Assembly (NCBI GenBank): GCA_003439945.1
Contig: QVRM01002067.1
Location: forward strand, 2,454,501-2,518,500
Origin: Dermanyssus gallinae
Taxonomy: Eukaryota > Arthropoda > Arachnida > Mesostigmata > Dermanyssidae
Length of the DNA: 64,000 nucleotides
Reading direction: 5' to 3'
Shown: in pieces, positions 37,964 to 48,756 of the stretch
Position numbering within the stretch: the first letter of the stretch is position 1
Layout: every line of letters begins with the position of its first letter
Notes under the pieces: generated by a model
What the model was told of the DNA's origin: nothing
Seen by the model: the letters and a program-made list of their open reading frames with translations, nothing else
Databases searched by the model: none
Translations under genes and position numbers: made by a program

Positions 37964-40305
37964 ATTTATTAAAATGACATTTAAGTGTTACAGCGAGATG
38001 TTATTAACTATCAACACTAGGGCTTGTGGGGAGCGCTACCAGTCGAGCTTATCCTCGAGGCAGCCCCTCATTGTGCCCATTATTGCTGCCGCATTGCCGC
38101 GTTGAACTGCCAGCGATAGTCGCTGAAGTAGAAACTCAAGTGCTCTTTTTTCCCCTGTCGCCAGTTTAATTTGTTTGCCAATCTTCTGTAAAAGCGACCA
38201 TGCCCCAGGGCCGGGCCCTCCGAGTGTCTCGAATACTAGCGGCACGAAAATGAACTCGTTGGCGAGCTGGGCATATTTGTTGGTCTTTAGACGCTCAGCC
38301 TTGCGTGCTGCGGAGCCAGCGGAAGATGCACTGGCCTCCAGGTTCGACGGGGCGAGCGTGTCGGTGATAGTCGCATCCCAAACAAGCGCCTTTCCCCTTT
38401 CAAAGGGGATAAGGGTGAGACCGTCTGGTCTCTTTCCATCGGTTCTCAGGAGGCCGGCGGGCTCTCGGATGCACGGTATTAGGGCGGATCTGAAGGCTCT
38501 GGCTGTAATCTCATTAACCTCGCTATGACGGCTTTGGCGTCCTTCGCTTCTACTGCAGGACAACCCGTGAGTCCCCCAGATGTCTACCTGTGTTCCACAC
38601 GGACACCGGTGTTCCTCGGTTAGCCTTGTCCCCAACCTCAAACCAATGCACAGACGAAAGCTTTCGTGATCTAGTAAAGTGCCTAGGTTTGAGGAGGGGA
38701 TGGCTTGGAGCCATTTGCTAGCTCCTTTCTGGACGACCGCACGTAGTCGGGCTTTGTCTGCCGTGGTTAGTGCGTCAGAGAGCAAGCGCTGGTACTTCAT
38801 GGAGACGATGAGGTCGTCATAGGACCTCTGCAGGTGTTTGTTTGTCTCCGGGAGTAGGCCTGCGAGGTTCTTGAACTTCGTATCCGCAACTTCTTTGGTG
38901 TCCTGGAAAGCCTGCAGGGCCATGGGTGGGCTGATGTGCCGAACAGTGCTCTCTGAGGCGTGTAATGATGAAGCGTGGCAGCTCGCTGCTAGGTCTGCTG
39001 TAGAACGAATCCCCAGGCCTCCGAATCTAAGGGGGAGAGTAGCTTGAGCCCAGTTGTTGTCGGCCAGAGTAAGATTTAGAAGGTCACTAAGGCTGATCCT
39101 TAGGCTTTCGTCCAGGTCCCGAAGAAGATCTTGGTTTGGTCCGACGTCCGTGCTGCGGAGGATATGGACGATTCTTGCTGAGCCCAGGGACGATTTCAAT
39201 AGGTGATACGCGCTGTGGGGACTGAGCAGGTTTAGCCGGGTTAGGCAGGAGCGGAGGCTCTCTATTTTACCTGCGAGTTCCGGACGAATGGCGGCAGACC
39301 CCACTGGGGACCCCAGGAGCGTCATGTCTGCTGCCTCGACGAGTTTGCACCCGGGAAGAAGGGCCTCCAAGGCGGATAGGTTGGGGTGACCTTTGTAGAT
39401 AAGCTCGCACTTCTCGGAGTTGAGCTCAAGTCCGCTCTTCAGTCCGAAGTCAGCAACTCTCTTGATGTCTGCTAGTACTACAGGTGCTTCTCCTCCAATA
39501 GTGCCGTCGTCTAGGTACCAGAGGTTTAAGGGAGACTGGATAGAGTCGACCAGTTCCTTAATGGCTAAGCAAAACAGTGGCGGACCAAGGGGGTCTCCCT
39601 GTTGTACGCCGCTGCATGAGAAAATCGTCTTATCATCAAGTGAAAGCTCCGACCTGGATCTGTAGGCTTGGTCAACCAGGGGGGCCGCCTCTGGCCAATC
39701 GACTAGAACTGTCTTCAGTACGTGGTCACGACGGATCTGGTTAAAGGCGTTCTTGAAATCGAGTTTGGCGACTACGAAATTGTTGGGTGCGCTGGCGACG
39801 AAAGCTCTTGTAGTGTGGACTGCGGCTTCGATGCCGTTGGGCGTATTGAAGCCAAGCTGGTGAGCTCCAAGCTTCTCGCGCACCAAATCTGCTCCTAGTT
39901 TCACTGTGATCTTTGCCGCAATTCTGCGGAAAACTGAGGAGATGACGATTGGGCGAAGCGATCCACTCGGCTTTTTTATTGCGACGAGGCGTCCCCCAAA
40001 AAGAATAGGGCGGATGGCCTCAGGAACTGTTCCACTTCTGATGATGTCCACCACTTTTCCTAGGTCACGCAGTAAACGGCTGGCAATATTTGCGTTAGTT
40101 GTGGCAAGGAGGTCTCTGAGATGGCGCGGCCGCAAGCCGTCCATACCTGCAGTGGACCCCGCCGGAAAAGTCCACACAGCCTCGCGGAGCAGTTCTGCAC
40201 TGGTGATAGGTGGATCGGCGTACGGTGGTCTTGGAGGCAGGTCGAGGTCGGCCGGTTCTCTAGGATGTTTTGAAGTCATTTCCGTGTACGCATCGGCTGC
40301 GCATT
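37964..40305 (-). mobile_element. R2-like (RLE) non-LTR retrotransposon, 5'-truncated, intact ORF
   Basis: The 2342-bp element is flanked by atgctgcat at both ends. It has one long ORF (40279-38036) and a 70-bp 3' UTR ending TTTTAATAAAT with no long poly-A. The reading frame stays open from the ATG back to the junction, so the 5' end (N-terminal zinc finger/Myb region of full-length R2-like elements) was probably lost on insertion. It lies tail-first within an older opposite-strand relative. Clade (R2, R4, NeSL, CRE or HERO) is not settled. Confidence 0.88.
38036..40279 (-). CDS. Reverse transcriptase with C-terminal restriction-like endonuclease (747 aa)
   Basis: RT block: motif A VVAKLDFKNAFNQIRRD; motif B QQGDPLGPPLFCLAIK; motif C WYLDDGTIGG with catalytic DD at residues 257-258 (39508-39513). 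The C-terminal part has a zinc-knuckle-like CPCGTQVDIWGTHGLSC and the endonuclease signature RPDGLTLIPFERGKALVWD (PD...D, about residues 612-632). Together these define an R2-type element that nicks one DNA strand and primes reverse transcription there. The ORF has no stop or frameshift and ends CLEDKLDW. Upstream open frame at the element's 5' edge suggests the true N-terminus is missing. It may be recently active; 3' fragments of the family lie at 3612 and 8636. Confidence 0.93.
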   Translation of the reverse strand: MTSKHPREPADLDLPPRPPYADPPITSAELLREAVWTFPAGSTAGMDGLRPRHLRDLLATTNANIASRLLRDLGKVVDIIRSGTVPEAIRPILFGGRLVAIKKPSGSLRPIVISSVFRRIAAKITVKLGADLVREKLGAHQLGFNTPNGIEAAVHTTRAFVASAPNNFVVAKLDFKNAFNQIRRDHVLKTVLVDWPEAAPLVDQAYRSRSELSLDDKTIFSCSGVQQGDPLGPPLFCLAIKELVDSIQSPLNLWYLDDGTIGGEAPVVLADIKRVADFGLKSGLELNSEKCELIYKGHPNLSALEALLPGCKLVEAADMTLLGSPVGSAAIRPELAGKIESLRSCLTRLNLLSPHSAYHLLKSSLGSARIVHILRSTDVGPNQDLLRDLDESLRISLSDLLNLTLADNNWAQATLPLRFGGLGIRSTADLAASCHASSLHASESTVRHISPPMALQAFQDTKEVADTKFKNLAGLLPETNKHLQRSYDDLIVSMKYQRLLSDALTTADKARLRAVVQKGASKWLQAIPSSNLGTLLDHESFRLCIGLRLGTRLTEEHRCPCGTQVDIWGTHGLSCSRSEGRQSRHSEVNEITARAFRSALIPCIREPAGLLRTDGKRPDGLTLIPFERGKALVWDATITDTLAPSNLEASASSAGSAARKAERLKTNKYAQLANEFIFVPLVFETLGGPGPGAWSLLQKIGKQIKLATGEKRALEFLLQRLSLAVQRGNAAAIMGTMRGCLEDKLDW

Positions 40306-40314
40306 ATGCTGCAT
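40306..40314. repeat. Target-site duplication, right copy (atgctgcat)
   Basis: Second copy of the 9-mer flanking the RLE LINE. The older relic resumes just after it. Confidence 0.8.
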
Positions 40315-40790
40315 TATTGAATCAATTTGGTCTTTGGAATTACTTGTTAATGTAGATAAATCAAATTTTGAAGAAGCAACCATCTTGGCAGATGCGACGA
40401 TTAGGAGCCAACAATCTCTCGACGCATGTAAATGCGAGAAATCGACAAGAAATATTATGAATGATCTGATACCAATAAAATATATATGCCGTTTTTAGCG
40501 GCTCATCATTCCGTTAGCGGGGGATGACTTCAAGCCCTGCCCTCGCCAGCTTGGCACCATGCTGGATCGTGACTCATTCCGTATGGTGTCGGCTCTAGGT
40601 GCCTCCCTCTGTCAGCCATTCTCATGTATGTCGTGTGGAAAACTGGTCAGCTTTGATGGTCTACACCTGTTAGGCTGTCTAAAAAGTCCCGTCGGGTTCA
40701 CAAGACACGCGGATCTCAATTGGAATAGTGAGAAGAGCAGGAATACCACCCACACTCTAACCCAAAGGTCGACTGTGGATTAAATAATAA
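40315..40790 (+). mobile_element. Older RLE LINE relic, right half
   Basis: It reads QLGTMLDRDSFRMVSALGAS and CMSCGKLVSFDGLHLLGCLK, matching NLGTLLDHESFRLCIGLRLG and the zinc-knuckle of the intact copy. The frame has stops near 40497. It continues the fragment that stops at 37954. Confidence 0.8.
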
Positions 40791-40799
40791 TCTGAGTAA

Positions 40800-41750
40800 A
40801 AGCAGTGAGAGAAACAAACGGAAACAAGCTTTGTCTGGACAGAAAAAAACTGTCTCATGCACGGGGGCATTATCATATCTTCGTCACAGCTCTGTCGAGT
40901 GTCATTGGGTCACAGAGAAGTGCCATGGGCTGACACGAATCACATCACAATCATAAGAGTCATCGTAATAATTATTATTAGTAATATTTTGACTACATGT
41001 TACCAGTAGGATTGCGAATCCAAACTAATTTCGTGTATGTATTCTTTGCCAATATAACCGTATGCTTCCTTAATGTGCCTAAGTGCGTCGCTTATAGCTT
41101 TGATATTATTGTCAATCACGTATGCACAATTGTAAGTCTTAATATTAATTTATCGTGTCGTAAACACTATCGCAATTTAATGCTCAGTCTGATTGATTGC
41201 TAAGTAAATGCACATAAATGGACTACTCTTTTTTTCTGTTGGGGCAATACAGTTGGCAGTAAGACAGGTTGTGCGGACGTAAACAGAGATCCTATTGATC
41301 TACAAATTATGTTATAGTGCTAATACCAATTCACAATTAGTAATTAGATCAGATTAACAGAGCGCGGGAAATACGACAGAATTCACGACAGGAGGCACAT
41401 TCTACATTATGATTATAAAATTGTTTATTTCAATAAAATGATACAATTGTTTATTAAATCTGATTATAACCATTGTAATTGATGGATGTTATCAATTTAA
41501 ATTAACTTTTGTTAATTTATGTAATAATGTCTTAGTTTTAGAACAGTATATATATATATATAAAACATTAAAATGAAATGTGCTAATACACTAAAAATAA
41601 TTATATACGCCTAATAGTAAAAAATATTAAATTCACAGGTGTATTTATCATATTGAATTACGAGAATATGAATGCATATCTCAGTGCGAGATGAATCCAC
41701 GATGGGTAATGTCTGGGATATGATGTAATTAATTTTTTTTTTAGTGGTCA
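40800..41750. other. No gene recognised
   Basis: AT-rich with (TA)n at 41548-41562. ORFs are short and show no motif. Confidence 0.5.
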
Positions 41751-41754
41751 ACTG

Positions 41755-43165
41755 TCGGCGAAGACACACCACGACAAGGCGCAGCAGCATGGATGAGACA
41801 GGCATTGCGCAATTGTAAAACGAATTTAGAAGTCTTCGGGCCACTCTACGCAAAACTATAGCAGAGCGCAAGGAACGATGCTGGAAGGAATTCTTGTCGG
41901 AAATAGAAAACGTCCCGTGGGGACGACCGTACAAGCTGATCCGTGGCAAGACAGAAACAAGATAGAGCGCTAACCTTTCTCCGGAGAAACGCCGACGGGT
42001 AATAGATACGCTTTTCCCCCGACATTCATCCCTTAACAGGACGCCTTTCGAAGCGGATGCGGACGAGAGACCAGCCCAAGAGGTGACTCTAGCGAAGGTC
42101 CGTGAAAAGTCCTAAAGCCGGAAAAGCACCAGGCCCTGATGGTATACCGGCCTCCGCCGTGAAAAGTTATCTTTAAAGAGTTTCCTGAAGTAGTTTCCCA
42201 CGTTGCCACACGAATACTCAGATCCGGACGCTTGCCTATCATTTGGAAGAAGGCCCTTGTTCTTATTCCCAAAATGAACGGCACCTACCGACCAATCTCC
42301 CTAGTCAGTACACTGGCCAAGGGTATTGAGGCGATTATTGAAAACCGCTTGCGATTATTCGCAGAACGCGACCTTCTTTCACCGGAGCAGTTCGGATTTT
42401 GCAAAGGCTCGTGCCTGTCCGCAATACAGCGGGTCGTTGCTAAGGCGGAAGATCTACGACAATCCCCGGCAAGGTCCAGAGATCTTCTCATTGTCGTACT
42501 GCTGGATGTTAAAAATGCTTTCAACAGCTTACCCTGGAGAGTGATGCTGGAGACGCTCAAGAGAAAGAGAGTTCCAAACTACAAATTGTCTAATTTGTCG
42601 AATTGTCTCGGACTACCTTAACGAACGGCGGGTAGACAATGAGAAATCCAAATTTGAAATCACAGCTGGAGTTCCTCGTCATCGCCAGGCTGACGCCGAA
42701 TAAATTCCGCGCGCGAGAATCAAAGCGACGCCTTCTTATGTCGGTTGCCGAGTCGATTATGTTACCGCACTGACTCCGGCCCGCAACAGGGCGCTGATAT
42801 GCAAGACACAACGTATCGCGGCTTTCCGGATTACGATGACCTACAAGACGGTCAGCACGGCGGCTGTCCTTCTACTGGCTGGTACGATTCCTTGGGACCT
42901 GAAGATCGACGAACGTCGTCGCTTGTGGGCGGAACCGACAAGCAATAAGGAGGAAAAAAGGCAAAAAGCTTTGAAGGAACAACGGAGGACACGCCACATC
43001 ACACAATATTGCTGTGCCCGGCGTGGGTTCCATTACGCACTGACTTAACCACAACAAGTGACGGCAGTCTTAAAAAGCTGATACACCTTCTTATGAACTC
43101 ACGTGATGACTGAAATCCTATACAACGAACATATTATGCACGCCAAAGGAGAGAAGAATCATTTT
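41755..43165 (+). mobile_element. R1-like LINE, RT with internal deletion
   Basis: It reads RKERCWKEFLSEIENVPWGR, PYKLIRGKT, then KAGKAPGPDGIP, KKALVLIPKMNGTYRPISLV and VVLLDVKNAFNSLPW (RT motif A). At about 42670 it reads AGVP then jumps to ALTPARNRALICKTQRIAAF and GTIPWDLKIDERRR, the C-terminal part. RT motifs B to E, with the catalytic pair, are missing. The linker and 3' end match R1/LOA-type LINEs, known from arthropods. Confidence 0.82.
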
Positions 43166-43369
43166 TCTTAACAAGGCTCCGCGAGGCACTCTAGGGCAGC
43201 TAATATAAGGACGCTACTATTCATCCCCTCAATTGTTTAAAGTATTGCTTGCGCAGTTCCCATTTGAGTGTGGGGATGGGGACATGACTGGTTTTTAGTT
43301 TTCAACTGTTTCAACTGTTTGTTTATTGACATTTCTTGTAGATAATTGCACACATTAATTTCAAGCTCC

Positions 43370-44866
43370 ATTAAGCACATAGCTTGTTCGGAGCCCCTTT
43401 TATGAATAACAATGTATAATTTATATATGCCATTTTCACCTATTTACAATATATTGCGACATGATTGTATTTTCATATCACTTTTAACCAGATACCAAAG
43501 TTTCAAGATAATGCTCTTTGAGATCGCATTTGAATTTGAGCAGGGACTTTGTCTGCCTAACGGAGGCCGGTACTTTGTTCCAGTAGGAGGCCCCAATGTT
43601 TCTGATTGATAGCCTTGACTGGTTGGAGTTGGCGTGTGACAGAGTAAGCAGGTTTGATGCGTTACCCCTTGTAGATATGGGTGTTGCTGATGTTGCCAGA
43701 CCATATAAGTTTGGATGCACTCCAAGGAGTATACGCTTAATTTCAACTATGAGACAGTATTCTATAAGTTTTGGGAACGGCAAAATGTTAATATTTTTGT
43801 AGTGCGGTTGCACTGAATCTCGCATCCAGAGGTTCAGAGTTGTTCTCAGTGCTCGTTTTTGGAGTCGGTGAAGCGACCTGATAAGACGCATCTGTGTTAA
43901 GCCATAAACTTCTACAGCGTAGGTCAGGTGACTATGGACGTAGGCAAAATACATCGCCATCAGGCAGTTTTGGGGAAGAATTCGTCGAGCTCTGTATAGA
44001 GCTGCATTGCTGCCAGATATTTTCTTACGTATATGTGTGACATGCGCTTCAAAGGTCAGCTTTTCGTCCAACGTAACGCCAGGGAACTTCGTTTCCTTTA
44101 GAAGCGAAAGGGCTATGCCGTCGCACTGGAAACGGAGGGGATTAATCGTAACGGAACCCCGCGGGGAAAGGAATTGCATTACACCTGTTTTCCTCCAATT
44201 CATATAGAGACCGTTACTCCTGAACCATGATGATAACCTCTGAAGGTCCTCGCGGACCATAGCCTCTACCTCAGTTGGGGAGTTCCCGACGAACAGGGCG
44301 GTGGTATCGTCCGCAAACAAGGTCAACTTTGCATGTTTTGTTATGCTAAATATGTCGTTAATAAAGATGTTGAAGAGAAGTGGACCACCTATACTGCCCT
44401 GAGCCACTCCAACAGATATATTTCTTACATCCGAGATTGCATTGCCCACTTGAACAACTTGCCTCCTATTCGACATAAACGACCGCAGCCAAGACAAAAA
44501 AATATCATTTGCTCCATATCGAGTTAACTTTTTAATCAGAATATTTACATCAACTGTATCAAATGTTTTTCTAAGATCTATAAACACGCCGGCGACTGTC
44601 TTTTTTAACATTAGGTTTCTGCGAACCTCTTCAACAAAATCCATGATGGGTACAGTCGTCGACATTTTGGATCGAAAACCGAACTGACGCTGACTTAGGC
44701 CATTAAACATCTCAAAGTGTTCGTTCAACTGTTCATATATAGCTTTTTCGAATATCTTGGACATTGGAGGGGGGATACTGACCGGCCTGTAATTTTCCTT
44801 GCTTAGTCTGTCACCGCCTTTAAACAGTGGTACAACGCGATACAATTTGAGGGCCGTAGGGTAGAT
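43370..44866 (-). mobile_element. CR1/Jockey-like LINE, RT portion, 5'-truncated
   Basis: The RT and C-terminal part are continuous (see the ORF entry). The 5' edge at about 44866 falls just inside GIYPTALKLYRVVPLF, where a stop appears in the flank. The 3' UTR extends toward 43370 with no clear end. Confidence 0.85.
43484..44845 (-). CDS. LINE reverse transcriptase, uninterrupted 453 codons
   Basis: Motifs in order: VVPLFKGGDRLSKENYRPVS, FIDLRKTFDTVDV (motif A; Thr where neighbours have Ala), VAQGSIGGPLLFNIFINDIF (motif B) and LTLFADDTTALFVG (catalytic FADD). The thumb/C-terminal block LQKRALRTTLNLW and LSIRNIGASYWNKVPASVRQ follow, ending LKEHYLETLVSG. No stops. It is 5'-truncated: no endonuclease precedes it and the codon at 44845 is TTG, so it has no natural start. 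It is the best-preserved CR1/Jockey-type RT here. Confidence 0.9.
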   Translation of the reverse strand: MYRVVPLFKGGDRLSKENYRPVSIPPPMSKIFEKAIYEQLNEHFEMFNGLSQRQFGFRSKMSTTVPIMDFVEEVRRNLMLKKTVAGVFIDLRKTFDTVDVNILIKKLTRYGANDIFLSWLRSFMSNRRQVVQVGNAISDVRNISVGVAQGSIGGPLLFNIFINDIFSITKHAKLTLFADDTTALFVGNSPTEVEAMVREDLQRLSSWFRSNGLYMNWRKTGVMQFLSPRGSVTINPLRFQCDGIALSLLKETKFPGVTLDEKLTFEAHVTHIRKKISGSNAALYRARRILPQNCLMAMYFAYVHSHLTYAVEVYGLTQMRLIRSLHRLQKRALRTTLNLWMRDSVQPHYKNINILPFPKLIEYCLIVEIKRILLGVHPNLYGLATSATPISTRGNASNLLTLSHANSNQSRLSIRNIGASYWNKVPASVRQTKSLLKFKCDLKEHYLETLVSG

Positions 44867-44869
44867 CCC

Positions 44870-45990
44870 CTACGGTAGTGGGTTGGGGCCCCACACTACT
44901 GGCCCACATTTGCAGCTGAGCTTTCCTCCTGTGGTGTCCATGTGTGCGAACCGCATTCTTCAATTAGTTCCTTAGAAAAAAAAGCGTCTCGTGTCTCCAA
45001 TCATCGAACAATAGTTTTCCGGGAAGAGGACCTAAGCACTGGGGAAGCTACCACGGCAATCACGAACGGCAAACATGCGAATTTGGACATGACGATGCAG
45101 TTTAAGCAATTCCCTTAGTTCCGCAAGTTGTAAGACAAGAGATAACTGCGCTACGGGCTAGCGGATGATGTACGTATGTTGGTTAAATGGTTAAGACAGT
45201 TCCCACGTACTGAGGAATGTTATTTAAGTGTTATGAACCAACGGACTCTGCGTTAAGAGGGAGCATAAGCAATTCGGAGTTAAGCGTTGCAGCAGGGATG
45301 CGCACAGGGCCGCCAGGTACCAATCATATACATATTCTCGCATACGCATAAGCAATTAGATATTAGAGCACAAATAATTTAAATATTACAGAGTGCGGAG
45401 GAGCGAATGCGTATCTCGTCTTGAAGACAGGCGTACATGCTTCTTACGAACATCCAGTCCAAGTTTGGAATGGTCAGAGTGGTCGTACGTAAGAGAATTT
45501 TAAGAGAAAGTAGCATTCGTCATTGCTCGAAAGCTTAAAAGAAATTTAGCAGTCAACCTGTAAAAACCATTCAAAATATCCGAAAATGCGCATCAAGGCA
45601 CGATGAAGTCGCTGACGTCGTAAATCTAGGCAAGTGGGTCAGGCGTCGACTTTAACCCCTTCCACAAAAGGATTTCTTGGTGGAATAACTGAATATCACC
45701 CAAGAAATACTCGCGCTTTTCGTTCCATTGTGCCTCATTGATACCGTCCTAGTTCTCACCAAAACGTGAGCTGCCTCGTCTGAGAGATCCTGGGGGTCTA
45801 CGCCGCACATTAGGTTACTTCAAGGCGGGCTGTTAAGGTAGGTCTAGTCGTAGTATCGATACTCTACGCACAGAAACTAGAAGACGTTAAGGTCAGCTTG
45901 CGGAAGATAATGTTCGCCCCGAGCACGCCGAAAATTATACTACAATGGCGAATAAGGTTACTCGATGCTTCCAAGCATCTTTCAAACTCA
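44870..45990. other. No gene recognised
   Basis: About 1.1 kb between LINE fragments. No open frame above background and no motif that I recognise. Confidence 0.45.
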
Positions 45991-45999
45991 TGTTTGAAA

Positions 46000-46600
46000 G
46001 ACCTCCTATATTGGCGCGGGAGTGCTGACAGATCTGTAGTTGTATTGGCACAGGCAATCCATTCCCGTCTTTAAACAATGAAACGACACGGTATAGCTAA
46101 AGAACATTAGTATGTACTTCTGTTCTGATGAAGAGATTGATGATTGCGGATGTGAGTGCGTCTGCAGCCCTTCCGAGAACCTGTGATGGAATCTGTTTGG
46201 GGCAGTGGAGCATATTTCAATTTTTTAGAAGGTGGTATATTCTGTGAACGTTGACTGGCTGCAGAAATAATTGTTCGACCAGCGTCGGAAAGGTATCCGG
46301 AATGGCGTACCTTAATTAGCACTCGCTGTCACGGGTCACGCATGTCGCGTAGTAGTGGTTAAAGATGTTAGTTAGCGAAGTTCCATTGCTGACAAGTAGT
46401 CTCGTGCAATTTTTCCCTAGACACTTACAAAAACAGGTTGGATTGCCTCTCAAGGACCCCGCCGGTTATTGATTCTGCCTGTAACAATCTTGCAGTTTGC
46501 CTTCATTCTACATTTCCGTGAAAGCCCTGTTACCCTTTTCCTGAACATACGATGGGTTTTGCATTTGTTATCATGTGTCGGGTCAGCTCTGTGTAGGAAC
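46000..46600 (-). mobile_element. CR1/Jockey-like LINE fragment, linker to RT start
   Basis: It is collinear with 33840-34440 at high similarity over 600 bp (for example GTGATGGAATCTGTT and TGACTGGCTGCAG). It contains only the linker and the start of RT, with many stops. Confidence 0.85.
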
Positions 46601-46826
46601 CATTAGTTTACGATACGATAACGTATTTGTTTAGTGGGTTCCACGTATAGCGAGCTTTTACAACATTAGCACACTATGCCGCACAGCGGGCCGAAACTTC
46701 ATGTAAATAAACCGAAAACTCTTAAGTTTAAAAGGGGATAACATGTTTTTGGCAAAATATTAGAATTAACAATAATATTAGGGCACTGACTGTAGCATAT
46801 GTAATAACCTGCTGAAGAGTACATTA

Positions 46827-47362
46827 CCAAAAATATTGAAACCTAACCTCGTCTTTTACAAAACCAAAGTTTGTTTAACGGATGGAGAACATTTTCAGTA
46901 CTTTTCAGTTATTAGTGATCTATCCTCTGAGTTTATAAAAAATCAAGGCAGGGCTACCGGACATGTCGAAGTAAGCACAATTATAGAGAGCGTTCTTCGC
47001 AGGACCGAATACCAAGCACGCTTAAACCCCCAACTGGAACTCAACGAGAAAGTTGACGGTGTCACAATCTTGTTGTGAGTCAATGGTAAATGTTTGGTAT
47101 GAAATGTCGCAGTGTGTTACACAGCGGCATCCTCATAGGCGACAGCTCACGGGACAGACAGATACACGGAAAACAACTTACCATTGCTGGTCATTGGGTA
47201 AGCATCAGGCGAGGGGCTAAGCACTTGGACATCGATATTTCAGAAGCAGCCTACGTTATAAATGTCACCGCAAGGTCTTCGGAGTGTCACGAAAGCTTTG
47301 TCAAGAAACATGATTCTTTTGTTTCAGCGTGCATAATGCTTTCAATTGTACGAGCTATATGA
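46827..47362 (+). other. Two adjacent unassigned ORFs (80 and 90 codons)
   Basis: 46836-47078 reads LVFYKTKVCLTDGEHFQYFS and ISDLSSEFIKNQGRA; 47090-47362 reads GKQLTIAGHWVSIRRGAKHL and SVTKAL-like residues. Composition is protein-like (not repeat-driven) but no family is recognised. They may be exons of one gene or remnants of the adjacent R1-like LINE; no splice signal decides it. Confidence 0.3.
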
Positions 47363-47366
47363 TTCC

Positions 47367-47620
47367 AGTCATTATGTGAGTTCATAAAAAGGAGCTTTTT
47401 AAGACTGCCGTCACTTGCTGTCGTTAAGTCCGCGCGTAAATGAGCGCACGCCGAGCACAGCAGTATTGTGCGTTCGGGCGTGTCTTCCGTTGATCGTAGC
47501 TGCTGTTCTTATCCGAAAGAAGTACTTCCCGAAGTTGCCATGTTCTGTGAGCACTTGGGTCACGTATATTGTTCTCCTAGTGCCAACCTGCTCTTAGAGG
47601 GAACTGCATTTCGAAATGCA
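47367..47620 (-). mobile_element. R1-like LINE 3' end, minus strand
   Basis: The reverse complement matches the plus-strand copy at 42960-43130 over the 3' end, with GACTGCCGTCACTTG and CACAGCA-TATTGTG blocks shared in order. On the minus strand it reads TQVLTEHGNFGKYFFRI, an R1-type C-terminal motif. Confidence 0.8.
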
Positions 47621-47649
47621 AAGGTTCCATCTGTTGGCAAGGCTTCCTA

Positions 47650-48560
47650 ATGGAGGTATACTGGTAGGTTGAACATCAATTTACTACTTGCAGAGTTGCA
47701 CCGCATGCAATGTGCATATCGAGGTAAGAGTTGGTTACCGTTCACCTCAGGCAAATTTAACCCCGCATTGCTTTATTTATCATCTAAGAGAGATGATAGA
47801 GCTTCTGAGTAGCAAAGGTCTGCTGTGCGCAAAATAGCGTGATGGATTCGCGTACGTTTGCCAAGGCGAAAGAAACATTATCAGCCTTCTGTTCCATAAT
47901 CAAAATCCAAATATCCGATGGAATTTGGATTTCAACATACTAGCTTGTATCGATTTTCTGTGTAGCCGGGCGCTACCCGTAACATCTCTTCAAGGGAAGA
48001 AACAGTGATAATGTACACGATTTAAATCCTTGACGGGGTATTGCGTCAGTACGCACTCTAGGTACACAGGACGCGAACCATGTATTCCATGAATCCTGAG
48101 GTTGAAGCGTTGTCAGCAGGTGGCTAACGAATGCCGCTGCCGGTTCTGCTTGTGAAATGTGCTAAGTATCTCGCAATTAACTGCCAGGCGCATCGACGAT
48201 CTTTGTATTTCTCGCTCAGTGGGATGGATACTAAGGAGTCTCGAGCAAATAAATAGTTGCAATGAATATTTTTATACATGTAAAAGTTAAATATCAATGC
48301 AGATTGCTTGTGGATAAATAAAACATATATTGACATAGCTGTATAAATAGATAACCAATGAAATAAAAAAACAATTATGCCCTGAAAGCACCAATGAGGT
48401 CGTTGGGGTGAATAAAACTCTGTTTAAAAAACGGTGTTTATGTAATTTATACAATTACATTCGTTTGAATGTAAACTTTTGTACACTTATATGTAATAAA
48501 ACTTATAAGAATAAAACGTATGCACATAACAAGAAGCACTCTTCAAAGAAAATAGATACA
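47650..48560. other. No gene recognised
   Basis: Unannotated intergenic sequence with no motif-bearing ORF. Confidence 0.45.
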
Positions 48561-48576
48561 TGTTACCAATATGTTT

Positions 48577-48756
48577 CTATAACACATTAAAAACGACGGG
48601 TTCAGCAAATTCGGCACGACTTAGGCAGATGAAGCATGTCTTGAAGCATACCGATCTACCCTCGCACAATCGCTGTTTCCTCTGCGGTCTCCATGCACCT
48701 ATAATAAGTAATTCAATTATTTGTAGACGTTGCGATCGGCCCCACCTTAAGACGTA
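48577..48756 (+). other. Small ORF with two CxxC pairs
   Basis: Reading frame ALKTTGSANSARLRQMKHVL then RCFLCGLHAPIISNSIICRR CDRP. The CxxC-x12-CxxC spacing resembles a zinc ribbon, and Arg/Lys/His content is protein-like. No ATG lies just upstream in frame, so it would be an exon or a relic. No family is recognised. Confidence 0.3.
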
